From NCBI GenBank assembly GCA_020634115.1, contig JACKCH010000012.1:682001-746000 (forward strand): a stretch of DNA of 64,000 nucleotides, read 5' to 3'. Below the pieces are notes generated by a model. The model ran no database searches, was not told the origin of the DNA, and saw only the letters and a program-made list of their open reading frames with translations. Of this stretch, positions 24,738-33,650 are shown piece by piece. Numbering within the stretch: position 1 is the stretch's first letter; each line of letters starts with the position of its first letter. Made by a program: the position numbers and the translations under genes. This stretch comes from Anaerolineaceae bacterium. Its GTDB lineage: Bacteria; Chloroflexota; Anaerolineae; Aggregatilineales; Phototrophicaceae.

Positions 24738-25997
24738 ATGCGAATTCGGGTTGAAGGCCAACAGGAACTCAACGGCGTTTACCACACCTCAGGCAACCCC
24801 AACGCGGCGCTGGCACTGCTGGCGGCCAGCCTGATGACAGACGAGCCGGTCACACTGCATAACATGCCCAGTACCACCACCATCGAAAGCATGTTAGCAG
24901 TAGGTGGACGACTGGGCGCAACGTTTAAGCGCGAAAAAGCGAGTACCACGATTCAGACGGCGCAAATCAGCAAACGGGAGTTGAGCCAGGAAGACACCAA
25001 CGGCCTGGTGAGCGCCCTGCTCTACCTCGCGCCGATCCTGGTGCGGCGGCAGTATGTCCGGGTAGAGATTGACTTCCCCTTGAGTCGGATTCGTACCCAC
25101 CTGGAAGCCTTTCGTGACCTGGGGTTAGAGACAAAGATTGATAACGGCGCATTGATCTGCCAACCGGCGACCTGGGATAAGAAAGAAATCATCCTTTCCC
25201 AGGCCAGTGTAACCGCAACCGCGATTGTGATGATGCTGGCGGCACGCCTGGGCCAAGAGACGATGGTCTATAACGCCGCCTGCGAACCCCATGTCCAGGA
25301 ACTGGCACACATGCTGGTAGCGATGGGAGTCCAAATCACGGGCATCGGGTCAAACCGGTTGTGTATCTATGGGGCTGACCACCTGAAAGGGACAGTGGCT
25401 ACGATAGGTGCTGACCACATTGAGGCGGCCAGCATCGCAGCGATTGCGGCTTTATGCAGCGGGCGGGTTGAAATTGACGGCATCCACGCCCCGGATATGC
25501 GGATGATTCAGAAAGTGTATAAGCAACTGGGCATCCGGTTGGATATTGAAGATACGCGGCTGTTCATCCCCCGGCAGGAGTCCCTGGCACTCTCTAACCA
25601 GGTCGAAGACACCGACCTGAATATCGAAACATCCCCCTGGCCGGCCTTCCCATCCGATCTGGTGGCGATGGCAACGCTGGTGGCGACTCAAGCACGCGGG
25701 TCGGTGTTGATTCACGAAAAGTTATTCAACAACCGGCTGCTCTTCGTGGATAAGCTCAAAGCGATGGGCGGGCAGATTGTCCTGTGCGACCCGCATCGAG
25801 CGATTGTGATCGGGCCAACGACGCTGCATGGGGTCTACCTTGATTCGCCCGATGTCCGTGCCGGGTTGGGGATGCTGGGGGCGGCACTGGTGGCACGGGG
25901 GGAAACGGTGATTGATAATGCCCAGGCGATTGACCGCACGTTTGGTAACGTCTTTTCAAAATTGCAGACCCTCGGCGCAAGGATTACCATAGAATGA
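24738..25997 (+). CDS. MurA-like (EPSP synthase fold) protein with altered active site
   Basis: The 419-residue protein matches MurA (UDP-GlcNAc enolpyruvyl transferase) along its whole length: SGNPNAALALLAASL, WPAFPSDLVAMATL, VRAGLGMLGAALVARGETVI and DRTFGNVFSKLQTLGARI. Several catalytic residues differ. The usual SGAKNA Lys is Pro (SGNPNA). The flexible loop that carries Cys115 in E. coli (GGCxIGxRP) reads VEIDFPLSRIRTHLE and has no Cys, though an Asp is close. The FPTD-type Asp and the C-terminal Arg region are kept. It may be a divergent Asp-type MurA or a paralogue with another role. GAGGA precedes the ATG. The alpha/beta hydrolase overlaps its stop by four bases. Confidence 0.8.
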   Translation: MRIRVEGQQELNGVYHTSGNPNAALALLAASLMTDEPVTLHNMPSTTTIESMLAVGGRLGATFKREKASTTIQTAQISKRELSQEDTNGLVSALLYLAPILVRRQYVRVEIDFPLSRIRTHLEAFRDLGLETKIDNGALICQPATWDKKEIILSQASVTATAIVMMLAARLGQETMVYNAACEPHVQELAHMLVAMGVQITGIGSNRLCIYGADHLKGTVATIGADHIEAASIAAIAALCSGRVEIDGIHAPDMRMIQKVYKQLGIRLDIEDTRLFIPRQESLALSNQVEDTDLNIETSPWPAFPSDLVAMATLVATQARGSVLIHEKLFNNRLLFVDKLKAMGGQIVLCDPHRAIVIGPTTLHGVYLDSPDVRAGLGMLGAALVARGETVIDNAQAIDRTFGNVFSKLQTLGARITIE

Positions 25998-26794
25998 GCA
26001 ATACACCTTCCACGACGCCAACGGCAGTTATGACCGAAATTCAGGGGATTCGCACGTCTTTCTTAGTGGCGGGTGAAGGCGACCCGGTGCTGCTGCTGCA
26101 TGGTTGGGGCGCGACCAGTGTGTTAGTGTGGCCGCTGGCGGAGAAGCTGGCGGGGCGGGGTTTCCGGGTGTATGTGCCGGATTTGCCGGGTTTTGGCAAG
26201 ACTGAAGCGCCGCCTATTGCTTGGTCGGTTTTTGACTACGCGAACTTTGTCCTGGCATTCATGGATGCCCAGGACATTCAGCAGGCACACTTCTTCGGGC
26301 ATTCCTTCGGCGGACGACTGGGACTCATCCTGGGGGCGGAACACCCGGAGCGATTTCAGAAAATGGCGCTGGCAGATAGCGCGGGTGTTCGCCCCATCCC
26401 CTCGAAAACTTCGCAGTTCCGCCTGAAAACGTACAAGAGCATCCGCAATGGCCTACAAGCGATGGGTATGACCGCCCTGGCGGAACTCCTGCGCCGCTGG
26501 TACAACCGGCGCTACGGTTCGGCGGATTTCCAGGCAGTGAGCGGCGTTATGCGCGAAACCTTCGTCAACGTCGTCAATCAGGACTTGTTGGCCTACGCGG
26601 CACGGGTACAGCCCCCTACCCTCCTGTTATGGGGCGAGAAGGACGTGGATACCCCACTTTCCCAGGCAAAACTCCTGGAAAAAACCATCCCGGATGCCGG
26701 GCTGGTCGTCTTTGATGGCGCCGGGCATTACAGCTATATCGAGCGATTAGCCGATACAGCGCGCATTCTCGACCACTTCTTCCGGCAAGCCTGA
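25994..26794 (+). CDS. Alpha/beta-fold hydrolase
   Basis: The 266-residue soluble hydrolase has the oxyanion motif LLHGWGATS, the nucleophile elbow GHSFGGRLG, and a C-terminal GAGHYSYIE with the catalytic His; the acid is probably the Asp in the GEKDVDTPL segment. The family includes esterases, lipases, peptidases and haloperoxidase-like enzymes, so the substrate stays unknown. ATGA overlap with the MurA-like gene means the two are translationally coupled, hinting at related envelope work. Confidence 0.88.
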   Translation: MSNTPSTTPTAVMTEIQGIRTSFLVAGEGDPVLLLHGWGATSVLVWPLAEKLAGRGFRVYVPDLPGFGKTEAPPIAWSVFDYANFVLAFMDAQDIQQAHFFGHSFGGRLGLILGAEHPERFQKMALADSAGVRPIPSKTSQFRLKTYKSIRNGLQAMGMTALAELLRRWYNRRYGSADFQAVSGVMRETFVNVVNQDLLAYAARVQPPTLLLWGEKDVDTPLSQAKLLEKTIPDAGLVVFDGAGHYSYIERLADTARILDHFFRQA

Positions 26795-26900
26795 CGCCCC
26801 CACAGAGTTTACAGACATTTTACAAAATGAGCCGTTGGGGTATCTTGACCCGGCGACTCTTTAGCTATATCCTGTTGGTGTAATTTGTGTACAACCTGTC

Positions 26901-26906
26901 TATAAT
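26901..26906 (+). promoter_or_regulatory. -10 element upstream of the P450 gene
   Basis: TATAAT lies 27 bases before the P450 start. The nearest -35-like TTGGTG (26875-26880) is 20 bases away, so only the -10 is called. Confidence 0.4.
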
Positions 26907-26932
26907 TTTCCATCTTGTAAGGGATGTGTATT

Positions 26933-28312
26933 ATGCCGCAGCGATACCCGCCAGGGCCAGAAACCCGACTACCAATTCTAAACCTGAGAAACCTCCAGCA
27001 GAACCGCCTTGAATTCCTGACCCACAATCGGGAAGAATACGGGGACATCGTTCATTTCCGGCTGGGGCCGCGTCATATTTACCAGATCAACCACCCGGAT
27101 TACATCCAGGAGATACTGGTCAAGCATCCGGAGCAGTTCCAGAAAACCCAGATGTTGAAACAGAACACACAGCGGATTATCGGCAATGGTCTGCTCACCA
27201 ATGACGGCGAATCCCACAAGCGGCAGCGGCGGTTGGTGCAGCCCGCATTCCACCATAACCGGATTGCCGCCTATGCTGATGTCATGGTCGAATACACCCA
27301 GGATATGCTGGGGCGCTGGCAACCCGGCGACCAGCACGATATTGCACACGACATGATGGAACTCACGATGCGAATCATCGCCAAGACGCTCTTCAACACC
27401 GATGTTTCCAATCAGTCGGACGCTTTGGGCCAGGCGGTTACTATTGGAATCGAAACCGCCACGCAGCGTATCACCACGTTACTCAAGGTGCCGGATTGGA
27501 TACCTACTGCCACCAACCGCAAACGCCAGCAGGCCGCCCAGACGCTGGAAAGCACGATTATGAAGATCATCAATGAACGGCGCAGTTCCGGCGACGATAC
27601 CGGCGACTTGCTTTCGATGCTGCTGCTGGCGGTAGACGAAGAAGACGGCGGAGGCATGACCAACAAGCAAGTGCGGGACGAAGCAATGACGCTGTTTATC
27701 GCTGGTCATGAAACCACCGCGAACGCCCTGGCCTGGACATTCTACCTGCTGGCGCAGCACCCAGAAATTGAAGAAAAGCTCATCCATGAACTCACCACGA
27801 AGCTGAACGGCAGACCGCCGCAGGTCACTGATCTACCCAATCTCAGCTACACGGAAATGGTCATCAAAGAGTCCATGCGGCTCTATCCCCCGGCCTGGAC
27901 GGTCACGCGACAGACAATTGAAGCCGTGGAAATCGGCGGGTATCTCATTCCGGCGGGCAGCGTCCTGCTGATAAGTCAGTATATTATGCACCGTCACCCG
28001 GACTACTGGGAGCTGCCAGAGCAGTTCAACCCAGAGCGTTTCGCGCCCGAATTGGAGAAACGTATCCCACGCTATGCCTATTTTCCGTTTGGTGGCGGCC
28101 CGCGCATCTGCATCGGCAACCAGTTCGCCCTGATGGAAGCAAATCTTGTGCTGGCGACCATCGCCCAGCGTTATCACCTGGCGCTGCTGCCGGGACAAAC
28201 CGTTATGCCTGAGCCGCTGATTACCCTGCGGCCTCAACACGGCATCCAGATGGAGATTCACGAACGTACCGGCCAGCAGCATCCAACTGTTCCAGAACCG
28301 GCCACCGCTTAG
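26933..28312 (+). CDS. Cytochrome P450
   Basis: Heme monooxygenase of 459 residues. The I-helix shows AGHETTANAL (about 256-265), the K-helix ExxR is ESMR, the PERF-type motif is NPERF, and the heme loop is FPFGGGPRICIGNQFA with the ligand Cys near 393. The sequence type is the soluble CYP4/CYP102-like bacterial group, which often hydroxylates fatty acids or terpenoids. There is no reductase fusion and no ferredoxin gene nearby. ATG 26933 has AAGGG nine bases upstream; the ATG at 26924 lies against that site and is rejected. A strong terminator follows. Confidence 0.95.
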   Translation: MPQRYPPGPETRLPILNLRNLQQNRLEFLTHNREEYGDIVHFRLGPRHIYQINHPDYIQEILVKHPEQFQKTQMLKQNTQRIIGNGLLTNDGESHKRQRRLVQPAFHHNRIAAYADVMVEYTQDMLGRWQPGDQHDIAHDMMELTMRIIAKTLFNTDVSNQSDALGQAVTIGIETATQRITTLLKVPDWIPTATNRKRQQAAQTLESTIMKIINERRSSGDDTGDLLSMLLLAVDEEDGGGMTNKQVRDEAMTLFIAGHETTANALAWTFYLLAQHPEIEEKLIHELTTKLNGRPPQVTDLPNLSYTEMVIKESMRLYPPAWTVTRQTIEAVEIGGYLIPAGSVLLISQYIMHRHPDYWELPEQFNPERFAPELEKRIPRYAYFPFGGGPRICIGNQFALMEANLVLATIAQRYHLALLPGQTVMPEPLITLRPQHGIQMEIHERTGQQHPTVPEPATA

Positions 28313-28329
28313 AACTCATTCATTCCGTG

Positions 28330-28361
28330 AACGGGAGAGCAATACCACTCTCCCGTTTTTT
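28330..28361 (+). terminator. Rho-independent terminator after the P450 gene
   Basis: AACGGGAGAG and CTCTCCCGTT form a perfect 10-bp stem with an 8-base loop, running straight into six T. Confidence 0.9.
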
Positions 28362-28476
28362 AGCCTATGATTTATTTCCCTTAAAAATTCTTGAGGAACA
28401 TGAAAGGTCATTTGGGCGTAAAATAGCAAAAAGTCATATACACAATGCGGTTCGTAATATCATCAGGAGGTAATAA

Positions 28477-28809
28477 GTGAGCAACGAAACACTGGCCGGG
28501 CCTTTGGGCGGCGAAACTTACCTCGAATTTGAAGATACACGAGGACACACTATTACTTTATCCTACAACGACCTCTGGATGATGATTGTTTGCCAGACAA
28601 GCCTTGATGGTGACTGGATACGCACGCGCCAGGCGGCAACACTGGTTGCAGATGCCGCCCGTAAACGTGCTGTTGTAGACCGGCTGTGGGAGTTGGAACA
28701 GGTTTTGGGCGGACTGCCACCCGTTTCACACAGCTTGCTCACCATGCACATGGAACGTGCCCATAACTGGTTTAATAAGCGCCCAGTTCTGACAGACAAG
28801 AACTGGTAA
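28477..28809 (+). CDS. Small hypothetical protein
   Basis: No family is recognised. The 110-residue soluble protein starts at GTG, fixed by a strong AGGAGG at 28465-28470. It has an N-terminal beta-like stretch (TYLEFEDTRGHTITLSYNDL) and a mostly helical C-terminus with basic and acidic faces. No Cys cluster, membrane segment or signal peptide is seen. It stands alone between two terminators, so it is likely an independent unit. Confidence 0.7.
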   Translation: MSNETLAGPLGGETYLEFEDTRGHTITLSYNDLWMMIVCQTSLDGDWIRTRQAATLVADAARKRAVVDRLWELEQVLGGLPPVSHSLLTMHMERAHNWFNKRPVLTDKNW

Positions 28810-28839
28810 TCCCTTCGACACCAGAATTTACCTCCCAAT

Positions 28840-28858
28840 CCCTCTTTTAGAGGGTTTT
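28840..28858 (+). terminator. Terminator after the small hypothetical gene
   Basis: CCCTCT and AGAGGG pair around TTT and are followed by TTTT, 31 bases after the stop codon. Confidence 0.75.
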
Positions 28859-28918
28859 GTGCTATTTGCATAAATTACTTCCCCATATCATAATACCATT
28901 CCACTAAACCACTCCTCC

Positions 28919-28939
28919 GATCAATCCTCCGATTGGATC
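28919..28939 (+). promoter_or_regulatory. Inverted repeat upstream of the ammonium transporter
   Basis: GATCAATC and GATTGGATC form an inverted repeat with a one-base bulge, and CTCCGAT is directly repeated across it. It is a possible operator for nitrogen control of the transporter; the regulator is unknown. Confidence 0.3.
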
Positions 28940-29051
28940 ATTCACACAAAACATCGGGTAGAAATTTAGCACATCTATACCTCACGTTGGCTTTTCCACA
29001 CCTGTATGCTTTGAACATCTGAATTACGAGTTCATCTTTGGAGGGAAAGTC

Positions 29052-30506
29052 ATGAACAAGCGTAATCGTTTCTGGCGGCGGATTGTCGTACTGGCAATCG
29101 CCTCAATGATTCTGGCGGTATTCGCGCCAACCATCCAAGCACAAGACGCTGTTGCCACAGCGACTATGGACGACGTGACCCATTTACAGATTGGCATTGA
29201 CAGTACCTGGGTTCTCATCGCCAGTATGCTGGTCTTCTTTATGCAGGCAGGGTTCGCCATGCTGGAAGCCGGGTTTATCCAGCACACAGGCGTCGTGAAT
29301 GCGCTGTTGGAAAATTTCATGGACGCCGGGCTAACGGCATTGGTTTTCTGGGCAGTCGGGTTTGGCCTGGCTTTCGGCACCAGCGCCAATGGGCTGATCG
29401 GCACCGACAACTTTTTCCTGAGTAAAGCGTTCACCTTTGAAAACGGGACGATTCAGTACGCGATGGTTGATGGCCTGAATATCAGCGTACTCACCTTCTT
29501 CTTCTTCCAGTTTGCCTTCGCCGCGACCGCCAGCACTATCGCAACCGGCGGCATGGCTGAACGAACCGATTTCATTGGCGACATCATCTACAGCGCCATC
29601 GTTGGCGCGATAATCTACCCCATCGTCGTTCACTGGGTCTGGGGCGGTGGCTGGCTGGCGCAGAATGGTTTCCACGATTTTGCCGGAAGCACCGTTGTAC
29701 ATACCGTCGGTGGCGTAACCGCTCTGCTTGGCGCAATTCTGCTAGGCCCACGTGTCGGACGTGTATTCGGCAGTCCGCCTCGCCCGCATAATCTGGGGCT
29801 GGCGACACTCGGCACGATGATCCTGTGGTTCGGTTGGTACGGATTCAACCCCGGTTCAAGCCTGGGTATGGGCAACGATGGGGTTGTAGGTCTGGTTACG
29901 CTGAATACCACACTGGCAGCAGCGGCGGGAACAATGTCCGCAATGTTCCTCCTGTTCGCCCGCACCGGCAAATGGGACCTTGGTTTCACACTGAATGGCT
30001 CTCTGGCCGGGCTAGTTGCCATTACCGCAGGCTGCGCGTTTGTCGCGCCCTGGGCAGCGATTGTCATTGGGTTGGTTGCCGGGGTACTCGTTGTCCTGGT
30101 GGTTGATCTGCTGGAAAAACTGAAGATTGATGACCCGGTGGGCGCATTCGCGGTACACGGCGCCTGCGGTATCTTCGGCACATTGGCAATCGGGCTTTTC
30201 GGCCAGGCAGAACTGACTCTGACCGGACAGGCCGGGCTGCTAGTGGGTGGCGGATTTGATCTGTTCATCGCACAGTTTATCGGTTCAGCAGCTACCGTCA
30301 TTTTCGTGGGACTATCAGCAGTAGTCATGTTCACTGCGCTCAAAGCTGTGAAGCGCCTACGGGTACATCCTGAGGCTGATGCGGTGGGTATTGATGTATA
30401 TGAACACGCAGCCTCATTGTGGCCGGACATCCTGCCTGTTGGAGAAGGAGCACCTACTTCAGAAGGCAGTCCCAAGCTCTCTACTGCGCCGGCGGCTGGT
30501 GACTAA
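29052..30506 (+). CDS. amt: Ammonium transporter (Amt family)
   Basis: Ammonium channel of 484 residues: a signal-like N-terminus (RIVVLAIASMILAVFAPTIQAQ) and then eleven or so transmembrane helices. The family signatures are clear: MQAGFAMLEAGFIQ, the twin pore histidines in VVHWVWGGGW and AVHGACGIFG, the DFAGSTVVHTVGG motif, and GWYGFNPGSS. GGAGG stands seven bases before the ATG. No glnB/glnK gene is adjacent, unlike many amt operons. The inverted repeat at 28919 may be its control site. Confidence 0.96.
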   Translation: MNKRNRFWRRIVVLAIASMILAVFAPTIQAQDAVATATMDDVTHLQIGIDSTWVLIASMLVFFMQAGFAMLEAGFIQHTGVVNALLENFMDAGLTALVFWAVGFGLAFGTSANGLIGTDNFFLSKAFTFENGTIQYAMVDGLNISVLTFFFFQFAFAATASTIATGGMAERTDFIGDIIYSAIVGAIIYPIVVHWVWGGGWLAQNGFHDFAGSTVVHTVGGVTALLGAILLGPRVGRVFGSPPRPHNLGLATLGTMILWFGWYGFNPGSSLGMGNDGVVGLVTLNTTLAAAAGTMSAMFLLFARTGKWDLGFTLNGSLAGLVAITAGCAFVAPWAAIVIGLVAGVLVVLVVDLLEKLKIDDPVGAFAVHGACGIFGTLAIGLFGQAELTLTGQAGLLVGGGFDLFIAQFIGSAATVIFVGLSAVVMFTALKAVKRLRVHPEADAVGIDVYEHAASLWPDILPVGEGAPTSEGSPKLSTAPAAGD

Positions 30507-30564
30507 TTGACACAAAACTGAATAGCCAGTGAGTTACGGGGGAGTCATGATGACTTCCCTGTTT

Positions 30565-31542
30565 TTATTCGAGGAGGCTGCGTTTCAAAACCACATTGGC
30601 AGGGTCAAGCCCAATCAGCCAATCCCCCAACAGTGCCGCCGCTCGGTGAATACCCACCGTCGGGCGCGGATGCCCCAGTGCACTGAGTTTCAACGTGAAT
30701 TCGCCCGGCTCCGGGCGGTCTGCCACCAGGAAGGCGGCGCGCTGTTCAATTGTCGGCTCTTTGACATAGATTTCCAACAGCAGCGCACGTTCCCCCCGAT
30801 ACACATTCAGGAAACGAATAATCGTGTCGCCTTCAGCAAATTCGGATGGCTCGAACTGCGCCATCATGGTTTCCAGCGACAACGGGGTTTTGAACACAAT
30901 ATGGGGCATAGCCAATTCCTTTATCACTGGCAGCGGCGTAACCGGGACCATGTTGCGCTGGTAGGCGAAATAATGGCATGTTTCGCCCATTTTCAACGCC
31001 TTCGCCTCGTAACGGGTGGTGATCCCACGCTCCGGCATCGCTGTCATCCAGGGCGCAGGCAGCAGGTTATCCAGACCGCGCGTACTGGCAAGCAGCTGGC
31101 TGCTCATCTCCGCATAAGCGCGAATATCCGTCGCCAGGAAAAGTTTCCCCCCTGTGACCAATCGGCTTACCATTGCGTCCAGTGTGTCGCGCTGCATCAG
31201 GCGGCGATGACCGTGCTTGTGCTTGAACCAGGGATCAGGAAAATTGATATGAATCTGGCTGATTGTTTCCGGCTCAAACAGGTGATGCAGCGCCATTTCC
31301 GCCGTCGCATGAATCGGGAGAACATTCGTCGACCGTTGACGTTCAATCGCGCCCTCAGCCGCCTGAAGGCAACGACTGGCGACCTCCATACCGATGATAT
31401 GGTGATCCGGGTAACGTTCGGCCAGGTGAACCAGATACTGCCCATGACCAAAACCAATTTCCAGAATCAGAGGCCGGACTGTGCCGAAAAACACAGCCCA
31501 GTCCACCGGCCAGGGCAGTTGTTGACCACTGAGCTTCTGCAT
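30565..31542 (-). CDS. trmB: tRNA (guanine-N7-)-methyltransferase with C-terminal extension
   Basis: SAM-dependent enzyme that methylates G46 of tRNA. Motif I is EIGFGHGQYL, and the family signature HINFPDPWFKHKHGHRR is present. The core ends near residue 195. About 130 further residues (from PHIVFKTPLSLETMM) form an extra domain, as in TrmB of some thermophiles. ATG 31542 is chosen because the alternative GTG at 31584 overlaps the DUF368 gene by 37 bases. It begins 5 bases after the DUF368 stop, so it is cotranscribed with it. Confidence 0.9.
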   Translation of the reverse strand: MQKLSGQQLPWPVDWAVFFGTVRPLILEIGFGHGQYLVHLAERYPDHHIIGMEVASRCLQAAEGAIERQRSTNVLPIHATAEMALHHLFEPETISQIHINFPDPWFKHKHGHRRLMQRDTLDAMVSRLVTGGKLFLATDIRAYAEMSSQLLASTRGLDNLLPAPWMTAMPERGITTRYEAKALKMGETCHYFAYQRNMVPVTPLPVIKELAMPHIVFKTPLSLETMMAQFEPSEFAEGDTIIRFLNVYRGERALLLEIYVKEPTIEQRAAFLVADRPEPGEFTLKLSALGHPRPTVGIHRAAALLGDWLIGLDPANVVLKRSLLE

Positions 31543-31547
31543 AAGGG

Positions 31548-32534
31548 TTACGCAGCCACGCTCCCCCGGGGCCGCCACATCCACCGGAATACCGGATTCT
31601 GACCATGCTGCACATGGTCAATCAAATTCACCAGCAAGAAGCCAAAAACAGTCAGGCTAAAGGCCGTCAGAAATTCTGGAGAGGCGAAATCCGGTAGTTG
31701 ATTAACCTCCTGTAAACAGCGTAGTTCGCCGTGCCGGTCAACATCATCCAAGAGGCACGCTTTCCACGGCCATATCCGCCACAACGACCCCACCATGAAG
31801 CCGACTAACGCCGCGACAGTTGCCTGGTAGTAATGTTTGAGCAGGTAACTCAGCACACGCGAGAACATCATTAATCCGACAACTGATCCCAAAGCGACCA
31901 TGACAATCGGCAGGAGATTGCGTTCAGAAACAGCCGTCAGCACATAATCATACTGCCCCAGAATCAGCAGGATGAATGCCCCGGAGATACCCGGCAGAAT
32001 CATCGCGCAGATGGCGACCATGCCGGAAAGAAAGAGATTCAGTGGCTCATGGGGCGCATCCGTCGGCACCGCATTCACAACGATGAGCGCAATTCCGATA
32101 CCTGATAGCAGAGCAAATCCCGGGATAATCCCCCACTTCACTTTAAACCCAATGGTCACAATAGAGGCCATGACCAATCCGAAAAAGAAAGCAAACAGAA
32201 GGATTCGTCCGGCTTCATCATCTAATGTACGGCTGAGAAAGCCGGAAAGCAAAACAACGGCGCTTAGAATACCCAGCCCCAAAGCGACCAGGAACTGTAA
32301 TGGCACATGGTTCAGGAAATCTTTTACCCTGAAGGAAAGTGCCAAGCGGATAGCGGTTAGATCAAATGACTTGATACCATCAATCAGGTCTTCGTATACA
32401 CCGAGTATAAAAGCCATCGTCCCGCCCGAAACACCGGGTACGATGTCTGACGCGCCCATCGCGATACCCGTGAAAAACAGACGCAGATACTGTAAAGGCG
32501 TGCGTGGCTTCGCTAGATCAACTTGAGGGGTCAT
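31548..32534 (-). CDS. DUF368 membrane protein (PopT-type undecaprenyl-phosphate translocase)
   Basis: The 328-residue protein has about eight to ten transmembrane helices and the DUF368 hallmark repeats GIAMGASDIVPGVSGGTMAFILGVYE and MILPGISGAFILLILGQYDYVL. Members are known to recycle undecaprenyl phosphate across the membrane. It sits next to a DedA gene, a second family with the same activity. AGGAG precedes the ATG. Confidence 0.92.
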   Translation of the reverse strand: MTPQVDLAKPRTPLQYLRLFFTGIAMGASDIVPGVSGGTMAFILGVYEDLIDGIKSFDLTAIRLALSFRVKDFLNHVPLQFLVALGLGILSAVVLLSGFLSRTLDDEAGRILLFAFFFGLVMASIVTIGFKVKWGIIPGFALLSGIGIALIVVNAVPTDAPHEPLNLFLSGMVAICAMILPGISGAFILLILGQYDYVLTAVSERNLLPIVMVALGSVVGLMMFSRVLSYLLKHYYQATVAALVGFMVGSLWRIWPWKACLLDDVDRHGELRCLQEVNQLPDFASPEFLTAFSLTVFGFLLVNLIDHVQHGQNPVFRWMWRPRGSVAA

Positions 32535-32635
32535 ATAAAAAACGGCTCCTGGAATCTCTAAGATAGGTCAGCACATTATTGAGAAATGCGCCTTACATCT
32601 GGCTATCTTGGTAGATACCGTGAACGCTGTCAATA

Positions 32636-32657
32636 CAAAAAGGGGCTTGCGCCCCTT
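32636..32657 (-). terminator. Rho-independent terminator after dedA
   Basis: On the minus strand, AAGGGGC and GCCCCTT pair around GCAA and continue into a T-run. It lies between dedA and the DUF368 gene, so the two have separate transcripts or partial read-through. Confidence 0.85.
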
Positions 32658-32699
32658 AATTAACTTATTTTCCAGTTTCGGAAAACTTGCAGCCGTAGA

Positions 32700-33410
32700 C
32701 TAACTCTCAATCCCCTGCGTCTGTGCTGGCCGCCCCAGCAACCGCCGCACTGACCGCATAATCGCCTCACGGTTTTCACGCTCTTTAAGGACATGGTACG
32801 CGCTGGGCGCAACCGAAATCACGACGATCAGGATGATAATGGGCAGCAGGTATTTATCTACGTTTTCCGGGCCAATGACCGCAGCCAGGAAATACCCCGC
32901 CAGCGTCACGCCAATCGCCCACAGGAGACCACCGATCACATTAAAGGCGACAAAACGCGAGTACTTCATATCCCCAACACCGGCCACGATGGGAGCAAAA
33001 GTGCGCACTATCGGCATAAAGCGTGCCAGCACAATCGCCTTACCGCCATGCTTCTCGTAGAATTCCTGCGCTTTATAGACATTCTTCTTGCTGAACAGCA
33101 AGGAATCCTCACGCTGGAACAAGCGCTGTCCAACCCGCTTGCCAAAGGTGTATCCCACGCTGTCACCGATAACCGCCGCCAGGAAAAATCCAATCAACAG
33201 GACTTCCAGCGCGAAAAAGGGCTTATCGGAGGGTACACCAAGCTGTCGCAGAACCTCCTGACTGGTGGGAGATGCCAGAAAGCCAGCGGTAAATAGCAGG
33301 CTATCACCAGGGAGGAAGAACCCAATTAACAAACCCGACTCGGCAAAGATCACGCCGAAAATAATCAGGTAGCCGATGCTTGGGCCGTATTGGACAATAA
33401 ACTCGATCAT
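32700..33410 (-). CDS. DedA-family membrane protein
   Basis: The 236-residue protein has five or six hydrophobic segments and the DedA signatures ESGLLIGFFLPGDSLLFTAGFLA, the charged re-entrant loop near GKRVGQRLF, and ARFMPIVRTFAPIVAGVGDM. Some DedA proteins (UptA) flip undecaprenyl phosphate; others handle other lipids. The functional link to the neighbouring DUF368 protein is inferred from shared biochemistry, not from cotranscription. Confidence 0.92.
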   Translation of the reverse strand: MIEFIVQYGPSIGYLIIFGVIFAESGLLIGFFLPGDSLLFTAGFLASPTSQEVLRQLGVPSDKPFFALEVLLIGFFLAAVIGDSVGYTFGKRVGQRLFQREDSLLFSKKNVYKAQEFYEKHGGKAIVLARFMPIVRTFAPIVAGVGDMKYSRFVAFNVIGGLLWAIGVTLAGYFLAAVIGPENVDKYLLPIIILIVVISVAPSAYHVLKERENREAIMRSVRRLLGRPAQTQGIES

Positions 33411-33596
33411 TTTTACGTGACCTCACGTTCTACACTCATGTGGAGACTATTCGCCTTTAACGCTGCTTATTGAAGCAGAATTACCTTGCGCAAGGCTATC
33501 AGTTGATACTATAAACTACTTCAGCGGAGAACAAGCCTCAATTTTTATTAACAAGTGGTGAATCTACATTCTGGAGAAACTACCAGAGGAAATAAG

Positions 33597-33631
33597 AAAA
33601 ACAGGCAGTGAACTGATTGCCCACTGCCTGT
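33597..33631 (-). terminator. Terminator after the nucleoside ABC permease operon
   Basis: On the minus strand, ACAGGCAGTG and CACTGCCTGT form a perfect 10-bp stem and run into TTTT, 20 bases beyond the stop codon. Confidence 0.88.
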
Positions 33632-33650
33632 ACCAAAACAACAGAAACAG

